Assembly: GCA_012269745.1 (NCBI GenBank) | Contig: JAAXJR010000050.1 | Span: 1 to 64,000 of the forward strand | Origin: Flavobacteriales bacterium | GTDB taxonomy: Bacteria; Bacteroidota; Bacteroidia; Flavobacteriales; Schleiferiaceae | Direction of reading: 5' to 3' | Length of the DNA: 64,000 bases | Made by a program: the position numbers and the translations under genes | Part shown: positions 16,210 through 26,684 of the stretch, piece after piece | How positions within the stretch are numbered: the first letter of the stretch is position 1 | How the letters are laid out: the number at the start of each line of letters is the position of its first letter | Notes under the pieces: generated by a model | Seen by the model: only the letters and a program-made list of their open reading frames with translations | The model's database searches: none | What the model was told of the DNA's origin: nothing

Positions 16210-17899
16210 GTCTGACGACGGTAAAAAAGTCATTTTTTCGATGTCCAAAGTGAGCAAGATATTGCCTCACAACAACAAGGCCATCATCAAAGATATCTAT
16301 CTCTCTTTCTTCTATGGAGCCAAAATAGGTATCCTTGGTTTAAACGGCTCGGGTAAATCTACGCTTTTGAAAATCATTGCAGGAGTGGATAAAAGCTACC
16401 AAGGCGATGTGGTTTTCGCTCAAGGCTATTCCGTGGGTTACCTCGAGCAGGAGCCGCAATTAGAGGCAGGTAAAACGGTTTTAGATATCGTTAAAGAAGG
16501 TGCAGCAGAGACGGTTGCAGTCCTTGACGAATACAACAAAATTAACGACATGTTTGGTTTGCCAGAGGTCTATGAAAATCCAGATAAAATGGAAGAGCTC
16601 ATGGCCAAGCAGGCAGAGCTTCAGGACAAAATTGATGCAACCAATGCATGGGAGCTAGACACCATGCTGAACCGCGCCATGGATGCCCTGAATTGTCCTC
16701 CGTCAGACCAACTAGTCGATCACCTTAGTGGAGGTGAGGCACGACGTGTAGCCCTCTGTCGCTTACTTATTCAACAACCTGATGTTTTGCTTTTGGATGA
16801 GCCTACCAACCATTTGGATGCTGAAAGTATTTTGTGGTTAGAGCAGCACTTACAACAGTATAAAGGGACCGTTATTGCTGTGACGCACGACCGTTACTTC
16901 TTAGATAACGTAGCAGGCTGGATTCTAGAATTGGACCGTGGTGAAGGCATTCCATGGAAAGGGAATTACTCTTCGTGGTTGGACCAGAAGACACAACGTC
17001 TCGCGCAAGAAGAAAAACAGGCTTCAAAACGCCGTAAGACACTCGAGCGCGAGCTGGAGTGGGTTCGTATGAATCCAAAGGGCCGTCAGAGCAAGAACAA
17101 AGCACGTTTGAGCAACTATGAAAACCTGCTTTCTCAAGAACAAAAGGAGAAGGAAAGCAAACTAGAGATCTTTATTCCAGCAGGACCGCGTTTGGGGACG
17201 AATGTGATCGAGGCGCAAGGTGTGAAAAAAGCCTTCGGTGAAAAGCTGCTCTACGACGATCTAAACTTCAAATTACCACCTGCCGGCATCGTAGGAATTA
17301 TTGGGCCAAATGGTGCGGGTAAGACGACCATTTTCAAGATGATCATGGACCAATTGGCACCGGATGGCGGTCAGTTCGATGTGGGTGAAACGGTAAAGAT
17401 TTCATACGTGGATCAGAACCACGAGAAAATGGATCCAGAGAAGTCTATTTTCGAGGTTATAGGTGATGGTACAGAGGAAGTTTTGCTCGGTGGTCAACGA
17501 GTGAATGCTCGTGCTTATTTGAGCAGATTTAACTTCGCTGGCGGTGATCAAAGCAAGAAAGTAGGAGTGCTTTCCGGAGGGGAGAGAAACCGTCTTCATT
17601 TGGCTATGGCACTTAAGGAAGGTGGTAATGTATTGCTTTTAGATGAGCCTACTAACGATCTGGATGTGAATACATTGAGGGCTCTTGAAGAAGCGCTTGA
17701 GAATTTTGCGGGATGTGCAGTAATAATCTCGCACGACCGTTGGTTCTTGGACCGTGTTTGTACACACATTCTAGCTTTTGAAGGAGATTCTGAAGTGTAT
17801 TCTTTTGAAGGGACTTTCTCAGAGTATGAGCAGAATAAGTTGAAGCGATTAGGAAAGACAGAGCCTACAAGATTCAAATACAAGAAGTTGATGAAATAA
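16208..17899 (+). CDS. ettA: ABC-F ATPase EttA (energy-dependent translational throttle)
   Basis: A 563-residue soluble tandem ATPase. Domain 1 has Walker A GLNGSGKST near 43-51, LSGGEARR and LLLDEPTNHLD. Domain 2 has GPNGAGKTT near 366-374, LSGGERNR and LLLDEPTNDLD. The charged linker between them (P-site tRNA-interaction motif region, with KRRKTLERELEWVRMNPKGRQSK-type residues) and the short arm in domain 1 are those of EttA. It binds the ribosomal E site and gates the first elongation steps according to ATP/ADP ratio. The N terminus MSDDGKKVIFSMSKVSK matches the family start. A strong terminator follows. Confidence 0.94.
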   Translation: MSDDGKKVIFSMSKVSKILPHNNKAIIKDIYLSFFYGAKIGILGLNGSGKSTLLKIIAGVDKSYQGDVVFAQGYSVGYLEQEPQLEAGKTVLDIVKEGAAETVAVLDEYNKINDMFGLPEVYENPDKMEELMAKQAELQDKIDATNAWELDTMLNRAMDALNCPPSDQLVDHLSGGEARRVALCRLLIQQPDVLLLDEPTNHLDAESILWLEQHLQQYKGTVIAVTHDRYFLDNVAGWILELDRGEGIPWKGNYSSWLDQKTQRLAQEEKQASKRRKTLERELEWVRMNPKGRQSKNKARLSNYENLLSQEQKEKESKLEIFIPAGPRLGTNVIEAQGVKKAFGEKLLYDDLNFKLPPAGIVGIIGPNGAGKTTIFKMIMDQLAPDGGQFDVGETVKISYVDQNHEKMDPEKSIFEVIGDGTEEVLLGGQRVNARAYLSRFNFAGGDQSKKVGVLSGGERNRLHLAMALKEGGNVLLLDEPTNDLDVNTLRALEEALENFAGCAVIISHDRWFLDRVCTHILAFEGDSEVYSFEGTFSEYEQNKLKRLGKTEPTRFKYKKLMK

Positions 17900-17933
17900 G
17901 TAGATTTCCTTTAAAATAGAGTAAAAATCAGAG

Positions 17934-17963
17934 AGCCCGCAAACCAATTTGCGGGCTTTCTTG
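17934..17963 (+). terminator. Rho-independent terminator after ettA
   Basis: A perfect 10-bp stem, AGCCCGCAAA with TTTGCGGGCT, has a CCAA loop and is followed by TTCTTGTT. Confidence 0.85.
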
Positions 17964-18000
17964 TTATCTTCCCATTGCCTAAAACAAACAGAAGATATTT

Positions 18001-19152
18001 ATGAGAATCACCATGAGTGATGAGCGTCAAGAAACGCTTGAATTAATCCGTCAATCTGCTAGAGATTTTGCCGAAACGAAAATTCGTCCACACGTGATGG
18101 AGTGGGACGAAAGCCAACATTTTCCAATTGAAGTTTTTAAAGAATTAGGACAGCTCGGTTTTATGGGAGTCTTAGTACCTGAAGAATACGGAGGTGCGGG
18201 CTTTGGTTACCAAGAATACATCACCGTAATTGATGAAATTGCACAAGTATGTGGTTCAATTGGACTCTCTGTAGCAGCACACAATAGCTTGTGTACTGGG
18301 CATATTTTGCAGTTTGGAACAGAAGAGCAGAAGAAAAAGTGGTTACCAAAATTGGCCACTGCTGAATGGATTGGTGCTTGGGGGCTAACAGAGACAGGTA
18401 CAGGCTCAGATGCGGGTGGAATGGATACCACGGCTGTACTTGATGGAGATCATTATATTCTGAACGGTTCGAAAAACTGGATCACACATGCCATTTCTTC
18501 GAACATCGCTGTGGTCATTGCTCGTACGGGTGAGAAAGGTGATTCTAGAGGAATGACGGCCTTTGTTATTGAAAAAGGTACGCCAGGGTTTACTGCAGGT
18601 CAGAAAGAAAACAAACTTGGAATGCGTGCTTCAGAAACAGCATGTCTGTTCTTTGACAACTGTCGCGTACCCAAAGAAAATGTTCTTGGAAATGTAGGTG
18701 AAGGCTTTATTCAAGCGATGAAAATCCTCGACGGCGGTCGTATTTCAATCGCAGCCTTGTCTGTGGGTATTGCTCGTGGTGCGATGAATGCAGCCATTAG
18801 CTATGCTGATGAAAGAGAGCAGTTCGGCAAGAAAATTCGCTCTTTCCAAGGAGTGAGCTTCAAGCTTGCTGAAATGTCTACTAAGGTATATGCTGCAGAG
18901 CTCATGACGCGTCACGCAGGTGCCTTGAAAGAGGAAGGTAAGCCTATGACCCAAGAGAGCGCCATGTGTAAATTGTATGCATCGGAAATCTCCACGGAGG
19001 TAGCCAATGAGGCCGTTCAAGTGTTCGGTGGCTACGGTTACACGAAAGACTATCCGGTAGAGAAATTCTACCGCGATTGTAAATTATGTACCATTGGGGA
19101 AGGAACGTCAGAAATCCAGAAAGTCGTGATTTCTAGAAACTTATATCGCTAA
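18001..19152 (+). CDS. Acyl-CoA dehydrogenase (short/branched-chain type)
   Basis: A 383-residue flavoenzyme with all three acyl-CoA dehydrogenase domains: an N-terminal helical domain with [10 protein letters not shown], a beta domain with the FAD/substrate strand [14 protein letters not shown] and GSKNWITH, and a C-terminal four-helix bundle with R-Q-F-G-K and [19 protein letters not shown]. The catalytic base is Glu367 in GEGTSEIQ, at the position used by short- and medium-chain enzymes. It oxidises acyl-CoA to trans-2-enoyl-CoA and passes electrons to ETF. A second ATG lies four codons downstream. The gene stands alone between terminators, so the acyl chain preferred cannot be inferred from context. 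Confidence 0.93.
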   Translation: MRITMSDERQETLELIRQSARDFAETKIRPHVMEWDESQHFPIEVFKELGQLGFMGVLVPEEYGGAGFGYQEYITVIDEIAQVCGSIGLSVAAHNSLCTGHILQFGTEEQKKKWLPKLATAEWIGAWGLTETGTGSDAGGMDTTAVLDGDHYILNGSKNWITHAISSNIAVVIARTGEKGDSRGMTAFVIEKGTPGFTAGQKENKLGMRASETACLFFDNCRVPKENVLGNVGEGFIQAMKILDGGRISIAALSVGIARGAMNAAISYADEREQFGKKIRSFQGVSFKLAEMSTKVYAAELMTRHAGALKEEGKPMTQESAMCKLYASEISTEVANEAVQVFGGYGYTKDYPVEKFYRDCKLCTIGEGTSEIQKVVISRNLYR

Positions 19153-19220
19153 ACTTTTGAACGGTTCGAGCTGCATTTTTTACTGCAGTATTTGACATTC
19201 TCCCAGTTTTTCTCCCATTT

Positions 19221-19263
19221 TTTGCGCCATGTGAAGGGTCTTCCGCACGTGGCGCAAACTTTT
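19221..19263. terminator. Rho-independent terminator after acyl-CoA dehydrogenase
   Basis: TTTGCGCCATGTG pairs with CACGTGGCGCAAA across 13 positions with one G-U wobble. The loop itself contains a small GAAG/CTTC hairpin. The sequence CTTTTTC follows the right arm. Confidence 0.65.
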
Positions 19264-19312
19264 TCTGGCAAATGAGGTTTTTTGTGCATAGACTCAGAAA
19301 ACAAACCCTGTC

Positions 19313-19606
19313 ATGAAAGGTTCCAAAATCGCAAAGAATTTTACCGAAAGAGAGTTAGACCGTATTGTTGAAATGGCTTGGGAAGACCGCACGCCTTTTG
19401 ATGCAATTACCGACCAGTTTGGTATATCTGAGGCAGAAACTATTGCACTCATGCGCCATCAAATGAAAGCAAGCTCTTGGCGCATGTGGCGGGCTCGAGT
19501 ACAGGGTAGGAGCACCAAACATCGGGCAAGGCGAGGCTTTGAAGTAGGTCGCCATAAGTGCTCTCGCCAACGTCATATCACACACAACAAGATTTCCAAG
19601 CGTTAA
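19313..19606 (+). CDS. TIGR03643 family (DUF2805) small protein
   Basis: A 97-residue basic protein. The first 70 residues match the TIGR03643/DUF2805 pattern: FTERELDRIVEMAWEDRTPFDAI, the helix-turn-helix-like QFGISEAETIALMRHQM, and SWRMWRARVQGRSTKH. The Arg/His/Lys-rich tail after residue 70 is extra. In other marine bacteria this family often lies beside photolyase/cryptochrome and carotenoid genes; here it stands alone, about 12 kb from the photolyase-like operon. The function is unknown and nucleic-acid binding is plausible. Confidence 0.88.
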   Translation: MKGSKIAKNFTERELDRIVEMAWEDRTPFDAITDQFGISEAETIALMRHQMKASSWRMWRARVQGRSTKHRARRGFEVGRHKCSRQRHITHNKISKR

Positions 19607-19737
19607 TCCAGAGTTGTAAGTCTTTGTTTTACAGGGGTTAACAACGTTTACTCATTGTGTGAAATACTACCCTAATCGCAGTGCGAAAAGTGGAATAAAT
19701 CCGTTATTTTCGGAGTTCTATGTATGGCGTAAAGACT

Positions 19738-22700
19738 ATGAAGAAATTTTTACTGACTCTAGCCCTTGGTTTATTTGCTTTCCAAGCGAATGCTTCTCAC
19801 CTTCTCGGGGGAGAAATCATTTGGAAGTGTAAGCCTAATGGGAAGTATCAATTCACCCTAGTGGTTTATCGTGATTGTGGTGGTATTACTATTTCCACTA
19901 CTCCGCAGACCTTAGCAAATAATGCAGGTGTATCTATCACTTGTAACTATGTGAGCACAACTGATGTTGTTCCCGCATGTTATACCGGTACCACTACTTG
20001 TTCAGGTGCGACATCGGGACAGGGGAGAATGCAGAAATATGTGTTCCGTTCGGGCGATATTACTTTGACTGGAACTCCTCCTGCTGGTGGTTGGTACTTT
20101 ACTTGGAACAGTTGCTGTCGTCCAGGTTCGATCACCAATGGACCGTCGAATCAAGGTTATTTGCTTAGAGCAGTAATGTACCCGTATACGCCACCGGGTT
20201 CAACTACGCCGCTTTCTGCAGGTACAGGAACTAATGGTACATGTTTCGATAACTCGCCAAACTTCCTTGAAGACCCTCAGGTAATTTCATGTACAAATGT
20301 TGATGTTATCTACAACAACCTCGGTTACGATCCAGATTTGGATTCTCTTTACTACGACTGGGCATCGCCATTGCAAGGTTCTTCTTGGCCGGGTAGTTCT
20401 GTTACATTCTCAACAGGATACAGCGCGACGTCACCGCTTCCGAGCGGGACAGGATCTACTCCTGGTGCTATCAACGGAGAGACTGGAGAGATTACTTTTA
20501 AATCTGCCTTGGCTGGTTCATGGGCCACTTGTGTTAAGATTGAAGAATGGCGTTGTGGTCAGAAAGTAGGGGAGATCTTCCGTGATATCCCTATTGTTAC
20601 TTTAGGATGTACTCCTCCAACGGGTCTTTGTGCCTCTGCCTTCGTGGATGTGGAGCCAACTATGGATTTAACACCAGATCCAAACCAAATGACTCCTACC
20701 ATTTTGACTCCGGTAACGAATACTTCTGGTGATACGATCTATTATTTCACAGATGCCTACCCTGGGGATACGATCAAATTTAAAATTTCGTCTTCAGATC
20801 CATATCCAAACCCGAACTGTTCTTCTCAAAATATTGAGTTTAGCGCTTCTGGAGGTAATCTGAGTTCAGCTTCCAATTATGGAAATGCGAATGCATGTTT
20901 GTTTAACCCTCCATGTGCAACGATTACCTCCTTAAATACCGGTGGAGTATACACCTATCCGGGTATTAACGACGTAGAATTTGAGTGGCACATTGACTGT
21001 AATCACTTGTTCTATCAAGAATACCAGTGTGGTAATTTGAAATCTGAGTATTCATTCTATCTAAGAATGCAGGATGATCAGTGTCCTTTGAATCGCTTCA
21101 CCTATAAGAAAGTGGTCGTAGAAGTTCTGAACTACATGCCGCGCAATGTTAATGTAGATAATGCCTGTATTTCACAAGATCCTATTACTGGTGCAGTAAC
21201 CTTCGACTGGGTGAATGATGCAGATACTGGGTTTAATTTCGACTACTACATCATTAATCATATCGATACCATGGGTAACACCACGGTGGTTGATACGATC
21301 TACGATTGGGCAACCCAAACATACACGCACACCACTGCTGACCCTAATGCGAAGAATGCATATACCATTCAAACTGCTGGTGGATGTGGTCTATTAACAG
21401 AGCCTACAGATACTATTCAGAATATTCGTGTTGGTCTTCAAGCATTCCCGCCGCCACCAAACAGTAGCATTGCTCGTTTGGACTGGAACCGTTGGATGGT
21501 GGGTGATACCACGACATCCTATGATGTTTGGGTAGAAGCTCCTGCAAATTCCGGTCAATGGACACAATTAGGTTCTACAACAGATACTACATGGATTGAT
21601 ACAGTGGCCTTCTGTGGTTCTTGGTTGAACTACCAAGTGCGTTATAATTCGACTTGTGAAAGCTCACTTGATTCCGGGTTCTTCTCAGACAAGACAGCAC
21701 CTTCAGCAGTAGTCTTTGATTCGGTTACAGTAGCAGGAGGTAACTTAAGTGCTTTAGCTTGGAAGTCATCGAACGATAGCGATGTAGTTTACTACGTTAT
21801 TTATAGAGAAGATAACAGCGGTTTCTTCGTGCCAATTGATTCTATTTCAGCAGCAGATTGGGCAACCTCGATGCCTTGGGTGTACAACTTGAGTAATGCG
21901 GAGAACCAAAGTGAAAACTTTGTTGTAACTGCGGTGGATAGCTGTGGTAACCAGAGTTCAGTAGGAAATACCATTCCTTCTAGTTCCATTCACTTGCAGA
22001 TTGGTATTGATCCTTGTGATGGATATGCACGTTTGCGTTGGGGTACTTACAAGACTTGGACCCAAACCCAACCTTTAGAGTACAATCTGTACGCAGATAT
22101 TACCGACCCAGTAGGAGGTACTATCTCTGGTGTCCTACTTAAGGGAGGTACATTAGATACGGCCTTCAACCATTACGGTATTATCAATGGATACACCTAT
22201 TGTTACTACGTGAAGGCGGTAGATACCACAAGAACGATTAGTTCAACTTCAAATAGAGTCTGTAACAGTTCTGCCGTTGTTCAAGGTTCACGTGTGCTCT
22301 ATTTGGGTAGAGCTTCGGTGAATAGCCAGAACGGTGTAGATATGTACGCTTATATTGATAAGGATGCAGATGTCATCGATTATCAAATTCAACGTGCTGA
22401 TGATGAGATTGGCCCATATTTGACCATTGGTAACGTGGCTAAACCAGCTCTAGGACCTTGGGAAGTTAAGTTTGTCGATTACACTGCGGATCCAATGTCT
22501 CGTAAATACTACTATCGAATTTCTTCTAGAGATTCCTGTGGCTCTTTGGATACAATTTCTAACCTCGCCACAAATATTCTACTGAATGTTGAGGCCGTAG
22601 GTAACTTAACGTGTTCATTGAATTGGACAGCGTATCGTGACTTTGATGGCGGTGTCGAGGAGTATGAGATTTACCGCTCAACAGATGGTGGTAATTCATT

Positions 22701-23163
22701 TAACTATGTAACCTCCACACTAGATACAGGCTTTATTGATGATATCAAGCCCTACACGAATTCAAGAGGTAAATTCTGCTATTACGTCAGAGCCGTTGCG
22801 GCAGATGGAATCATTCCTTGGAGAGATGAATTTGGTAATAAATTCAACGCTCGCTCTAATGTAGCTTGTGCAGTGCATAAGGCGCGTCTATGGTTCCCGA
22901 GTGCATTCAACCCATATTCAGATGTGGTAGAAAATAGAATTTGGAAGCCGCAAGGCGTATTTGCTCGTCCAGATAGTTATACCATGTTTATCATGGATCG
23001 TTGGGGACAAGAGGTGTTCCGTACTACCACCATAGCTGAAGGATGGGACGGAAAGATCAATGGTAAGGATGCTCCAATGGGAGTCTACACTTACTATGTG
23101 AAGTATCGTTCGATAGAAGACGTGCCAGTAGAGGAACGCGGAAACTTTACCTTACTCTACTAA
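19738..23163 (+). CDS. Large secreted protein with T9SS type B sorting domain (CHU_C)
   Basis: About 1141 residues with a signal peptide (MKKFLLTLALGLFAFQANA). The N-terminal region (about 20-300) is Cys-rich and starts SHLLGGEIIWKC, seen in many Bacteroidota surface proteins. The middle has several fibronectin III-like modules, recognisable by recurring AVDSCG / SSRDSCG and YYVKAVDT / YYVRAVAA strands. The last 90 residues form the gliding-motility-associated CHU_C domain (FPSAFNPYSD, FIMDRWGQEVFRT, GWDGKINGKDAPMGVYTY), the type B signal for T9SS export. It is probably an adhesin or cell-surface matrix protein. A frame opens six codons upstream at 19720, but ATG 19738 starts the signal peptide. 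Confidence 0.9.
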   Translation: MKKFLLTLALGLFAFQANASHLLGGEIIWKCKPNGKYQFTLVVYRDCGGITISTTPQTLANNAGVSITCNYVSTTDVVPACYTGTTTCSGATSGQGRMQKYVFRSGDITLTGTPPAGGWYFTWNSCCRPGSITNGPSNQGYLLRAVMYPYTPPGSTTPLSAGTGTNGTCFDNSPNFLEDPQVISCTNVDVIYNNLGYDPDLDSLYYDWASPLQGSSWPGSSVTFSTGYSATSPLPSGTGSTPGAINGETGEITFKSALAGSWATCVKIEEWRCGQKVGEIFRDIPIVTLGCTPPTGLCASAFVDVEPTMDLTPDPNQMTPTILTPVTNTSGDTIYYFTDAYPGDTIKFKISSSDPYPNPNCSSQNIEFSASGGNLSSASNYGNANACLFNPPCATITSLNTGGVYTYPGINDVEFEWHIDCNHLFYQEYQCGNLKSEYSFYLRMQDDQCPLNRFTYKKVVVEVLNYMPRNVNVDNACISQDPITGAVTFDWVNDADTGFNFDYYIINHIDTMGNTTVVDTIYDWATQTYTHTTADPNAKNAYTIQTAGGCGLLTEPTDTIQNIRVGLQAFPPPPNSSIARLDWNRWMVGDTTTSYDVWVEAPANSGQWTQLGSTTDTTWIDTVAFCGSWLNYQVRYNSTCESSLDSGFFSDKTAPSAVVFDSVTVAGGNLSALAWKSSNDSDVVYYVIYREDNSGFFVPIDSISAADWATSMPWVYNLSNAENQSENFVVTAVDSCGNQSSVGNTIPSSSIHLQIGIDPCDGYARLRWGTYKTWTQTQPLEYNLYADITDPVGGTISGVLLKGGTLDTAFNHYGIINGYTYCYYVKAVDTTRTISSTSNRVCNSSAVVQGSRVLYLGRASVNSQNGVDMYAYIDKDADVIDYQIQRADDEIGPYLTIGNVAKPALGPWEVKFVDYTADPMSRKYYYRISSRDSCGSLDTISNLATNILLNVEAVGNLTCSLNWTAYRDFDGGVEEYEIYRSTDGGNSFNYVTSTLDTGFIDDIKPYTNSRGKFCYYVRAVAADGIIPWRDEFGNKFNARSNVACAVHKARLWFPSAFNPYSDVVENRIWKPQGVFARPDSYTMFIMDRWGQEVFRTTTIAEGWDGKINGKDAPMGVYTYYVKYRSIEDVPVEERGNFTLLY

Positions 23164-23186
23164 TTGTTAAGATTTTATAAAACCTT

Positions 23187-23215
23187 ACGGGCGGCCATTG
23201 GCCGCCCGTTCTATT
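23187..23215 (+). terminator. Rho-independent terminator
   Basis: A 10-bp perfect GC-rich stem, ACGGGCGGCC with GGCCGCCCGT, has a 3-base loop and is followed by TCTATTT. It separates the type-B T9SS gene from guaB. Confidence 0.8.
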
Positions 23216-23229
23216 TCGTAGAAATTGCT

Positions 23230-23237
23230 TAATTTTG
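23230..23237 (+). promoter_or_regulatory. Candidate -7 element of guaB promoter
   Basis: TAATTTTG matches TAnnTTTG and lies 24 bases before the guaB ATG, directly after the upstream terminator. No clear TTG is found at the -33 distance, so this is a candidate only. Confidence 0.45.
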
Positions 23238-23261
23238 GGCGCAATTCAAATCAGAATTGCA

Positions 23262-24734
23262 ATGTCAGAATCAACTAACAAAGTAATCGGCTTAGGCCTT
23301 ACTTACGACGACGTCCTCCTCGTTCCAAATTATTCAGAAGTGCTTCCGCGCGATGTGGATTTATCTTCTAAAGTCACCCGTAATATTGGTCTTAAGACAC
23401 CAATTGTATCTGCTGCGATGGATACAGTAACGGAAAGTGCCATGGCCATAGCTATAGCTCAGGAAGGTGGAATAGGCGTGATTCATAAAAATATGACTAT
23501 CGAGCAGCAAGCCATCGAGGTTCGCAAAGTAAAGCGCGCTGAAAGTGGGATGATCTTAGATCCTGTAACGCTCCTTAAAGATGCCACTGTTGCTGATGCA
23601 AAGGCGATGATGACGGAATTCAAAATTGGTGGTGTACCTGTCATCAATGAGAACAAGAACCTCATTGGTATCATTACGAATAGAGATTTGAGATTCGAGA
23701 AAGACAATGACCGTCTTATCGATGAAGTCATGACTAAAGAAAATCTTATCACGGCGTCGCCAGCGACCACTATGGAGGAGGCAGAAGCCATTCTTCAAGA
23801 GCATAAGATTGAAAAATTGCCAGTTATTGATGATAATGGCCAATTGGTTGGTCTAATCACTTATAGAGATATTACTAAGAATCGTGTTAAACCGAATGCC
23901 AACAAAGACAAGTACGGTCGCTTACGTGTTGCTGCTGCAGTAGGTGTTACAGGCGATGTGGTAGAACGCGTGGAGGCCTTATATGAAAGTGGCGTTGATG
24001 CCGTAATCATTGATACCGCTCACGGTCATACCAAAGGTGTTGTGACCGCATTGCAGAACGTTAAAGCGAAATTCCCAGAACTAGATGTAGTAGTAGGGAA
24101 CATTGCAACCCCAGAAGCCGCATTGTATTTGATGGAGGCAGGTGCTGATGCGGTGAAAGTAGGAATTGGCCCTGGTTCTATTTGTACAACGCGTATTGTT
24201 GCCGGTGTAGGTTTCCCACAGTTAAGTGCAGTTATGGAAGTTGCAAAGGCGATTGACGGTCGTATCCCTGTAATTGCAGATGGTGGTATTAGATTTACCG
24301 GAGATATAGTGAAGGCACTAGCTGCCGGCGCAGATTGTGTGATGCTTGGATCCATGTTCGCCGGGACTAAAGAAAGTCCAGGTGAGACTGTGATTTATGA
24401 AGGAAGAAAGTACAAGACCTACCGCGGAATGGGATCTGTAGAGGCTATGTCTGACGGTTCGAAGGACCGCTACTTCCAAGATGTTGAAGATGACGTGAAG
24501 AAACTAGTACCTGAGGGTATCGTAGGTCGCGTGCCTTATAAAGGCGAAGTAGGTGAGGTAATGTACCAATTTGTAGGTGGTCTTCGTGCCGGTATGGGGT
24601 ACTGTGGATCTAAAGATGTTCCTACCTTGAAAAAATCGGCTCGATTTATTCAAATCACTGCAGCTGGTATGCAGGAAAGTCACCCACACAACGTTAGTAT
24701 TACAAGAGAGGCTCCAAATTATAGCAGAAGATAA
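23262..24734 (+). CDS. guaB: IMP dehydrogenase
   Basis: A 490-residue enzyme converting IMP to XMP with NAD+, the committed step of GTP synthesis. The TIM barrel is interrupted at about 95-210 by two CBS domains ([19 protein letters not shown] and [19 protein letters not shown]). The catalytic cysteine is C308 in [11 protein letters not shown]. The flap region contains [15 protein letters not shown], and the IMP-phosphate loop [10 protein letters not shown] is present. A TTG-opened frame reaches back to 23235, but ATG 23262 gives the normal N terminus ([22 protein letters not shown]). The SurA-like trio follows 3 bases after the stop. Confidence 0.97.
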   Translation: MSESTNKVIGLGLTYDDVLLVPNYSEVLPRDVDLSSKVTRNIGLKTPIVSAAMDTVTESAMAIAIAQEGGIGVIHKNMTIEQQAIEVRKVKRAESGMILDPVTLLKDATVADAKAMMTEFKIGGVPVINENKNLIGIITNRDLRFEKDNDRLIDEVMTKENLITASPATTMEEAEAILQEHKIEKLPVIDDNGQLVGLITYRDITKNRVKPNANKDKYGRLRVAAAVGVTGDVVERVEALYESGVDAVIIDTAHGHTKGVVTALQNVKAKFPELDVVVGNIATPEAALYLMEAGADAVKVGIGPGSICTTRIVAGVGFPQLSAVMEVAKAIDGRIPVIADGGIRFTGDIVKALAAGADCVMLGSMFAGTKESPGETVIYEGRKYKTYRGMGSVEAMSDGSKDRYFQDVEDDVKKLVPEGIVGRVPYKGEVGEVMYQFVGGLRAGMGYCGSKDVPTLKKSARFIQITAAGMQESHPHNVSITREAPNYSRR

Positions 24735-24737
24735 CCA

Positions 24738-26684
24738 ATGAAGAAAATCCTTCTATTCGCCCTACTATTTGTCGGCGCACAATTACAAGCTCAAGAAGTT
24801 CTATTCACAGTAGGCAGCCAGGAGGTTACCGCTGAAGAGTTCAAGGCAGTATACGAGAAGAACAAGGGGGTAGGCAATGCCATCGACCCAAAGACTCCAG
24901 AGGAATACCTTGATCTCTACATTAGATTCAAATTAAAGATTGCTGAGGCGTTCGATCAACAGCGTGATACAGCTTCAAAATTCGTTAAGGAATTTGGAGG
25001 TTATCGCGCACAGTTGGCTAAACCATATCTCAGTGATTCAGGATCTGAAGATGCTCTAATTAAGGAGGCATATGGACGTATGCAACAAGAGGTTCGTGCG
25101 GCACATATTATGTTCGAGTTGGCTTCAAGTGCGCTTCCATCAGACACTTTACGTGTGTACAATGCGATGATGGAACTTCGTGATGAGATCATAAGCGGCA
25201 AGATGAGCTTTGAAGATGCTGCACGTTCAAAGAGTGCAGATACATGGAGTGCAAAGCAAGGCGGTGATCTAGGTTATTTCACTGCTTTTAATATGGTGTA
25301 TCCATTTGAAACTGGTGCTTACGAACAGGAAGTGGGGGCAATTAGTAAGCCTATTCGTTCGCAATTCGGTTACCATCTTATAAAGACGTTGGACAAACGT
25401 CCTGCAAGCGGTACAGTGCGTGTGCGTCAGATCTTCTTTGCAGCTGGAGAAAAGGCCAAATTGGCGGAAAAACAACGTGCAGAGCGCAGCGCTCAAGAGA
25501 TTTATACACGATTACAGAACGGTGAAGATTTTATTGACCTTGTTTCTTTTAGTGAAGACAGAAAGACCAAGGATAGGGCAGGAGAGATGCCAGAATTTGG
25601 TTTGAATAAAATGATGCCGTCTTTCGAGAGTGCTGCTTTTTCTTTGGAAAATCCTGGAGATTTTTCTGCACCAATCAAGACGAACATAGGTTGGCACGTC
25701 ATCCAATTGATAGAAAGAAAGCCTTTGCCAGATTTTGATGCGTTAAAAAAAGATATTAAATCCAAAGTAAAGAGAGACTCTAGGAGTCAAGTGGGCGCAA
25801 AGAAGTTTGTGAACACCTTGAAGCGCAATTACGAATTCACAGTAAATGAACGCAATTATAAGCGCACCGTGGCTTTGGTGGATGCGGCATTGTTTGCAAC
25901 AGGGAATTGGGTAGCACCAGAAAAGGTGAAAAACGACCGCGTAGTTGCTACCTATGCTGATCAAAAACTACTTCAAAGTACTGTATTAGCATTTTGGGGC
26001 AAGAACCAGAAACCGCAAGATGTAGAAGACGTAGAAGAGTATTTGAGGTTGCTGTTTAATGTCGTGAGTAACGATAAGGTTATTGCCTACGAGGACAGTC
26101 AGTTAGAGGCAAAGTATCCCGCGTTTAGAAATCTAGTTCGCGAATACAGAGAGGGAATTCTATTATTTGATTTGACTCAAGAAGAGGTGTGGAATAAAGC
26201 GGCGCAGGATAGCGTAGGTATCGCGGAACACTACGAAAAAATCAAAGGCAATTTTACTTGGGAGGACCGTATTAGCTACAAATTGTGGGTTGCTCAGAGT
26301 GAAAAAGATGCTAAGAAGATTGCGAAATGGGTAGCTAAAGAGAAAACGGATAAGCTCGAGGCATTTCTAACTTCTAACGACGCACTCTCAGTGGCTGTTT
26401 CTAACGGTACGGCGCAACAGAAAGACGAAGATGTATTCCAATCGATTTGGGAAACTGAGACTGGTGTTTATGGTCCTGTTTCCTACAACGAGGGCTTCGC
26501 AGTTCTTCAAGTCGTAGATTTTCTTCCAGCTGGGCCGAAGGCTTTGACTGAAGTTAAAGGACTTGTCATTGCCAGTTATCAAAACGAATTGGAATCTGCA
26601 TGGGTAGCTTCACTTCAAGAGAAGTTCTCTGTTGAGATCAATGAAGAGGTAAAAGCTGAGCTTTTCTCAGAACTCGCTGAATAA
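24738..26684 (+). CDS. Periplasmic peptidyl-prolyl isomerase with two parvulin domains
   Basis: A 648-residue secreted protein with signal peptide MKKILLFALLFVGAQLQAQ. After a helical N domain it carries two PpiC/parvulin rotamase modules, about 120-220 (RAAHIMFEL ... GGDLGYF ... FGYHLIKTLDKRP) and about 225-335 (RVRQIFF ... GWHVIQLIERKP). The C-terminal 300 residues are helical and lack a recognised domain. It is first of a trio whose genes overlap (TAATG with the next). The arrangement suggests a periplasmic chaperone system for outer-membrane beta-barrels. Confidence 0.9.
   Translation: MKKILLFALLFVGAQLQAQEVLFTVGSQEVTAEEFKAVYEKNKGVGNAIDPKTPEEYLDLYIRFKLKIAEAFDQQRDTASKFVKEFGGYRAQLAKPYLSDSGSEDALIKEAYGRMQQEVRAAHIMFELASSALPSDTLRVYNAMMELRDEIISGKMSFEDAARSKSADTWSAKQGGDLGYFTAFNMVYPFETGAYEQEVGAISKPIRSQFGYHLIKTLDKRPASGTVRVRQIFFAAGEKAKLAEKQRAERSAQEIYTRLQNGEDFIDLVSFSEDRKTKDRAGEMPEFGLNKMMPSFESAAFSLENPGDFSAPIKTNIGWHVIQLIERKPLPDFDALKKDIKSKVKRDSRSQVGAKKFVNTLKRNYEFTVNERNYKRTVALVDAALFATGNWVAPEKVKNDRVVATYADQKLLQSTVLAFWGKNQKPQDVEDVEEYLRLLFNVVSNDKVIAYEDSQLEAKYPAFRNLVREYREGILLFDLTQEEVWNKAAQDSVGIAEHYEKIKGNFTWEDRISYKLWVAQSEKDAKKIAKWVAKEKTDKLEAFLTSNDALSVAVSNGTAQQKDEDVFQSIWETETGVYGPVSYNEGFAVLQVVDFLPAGPKALTEVKGLVIASYQNELESAWVASLQEKFSVEINEEVKAELFSELAE

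Noticed and set aside
19607-19737. Possible small RNA or riboswitch before the type-B T9SS gene
   Set aside because: No stable hairpin or known aptamer pattern was found; it looks like an ordinary leader region.
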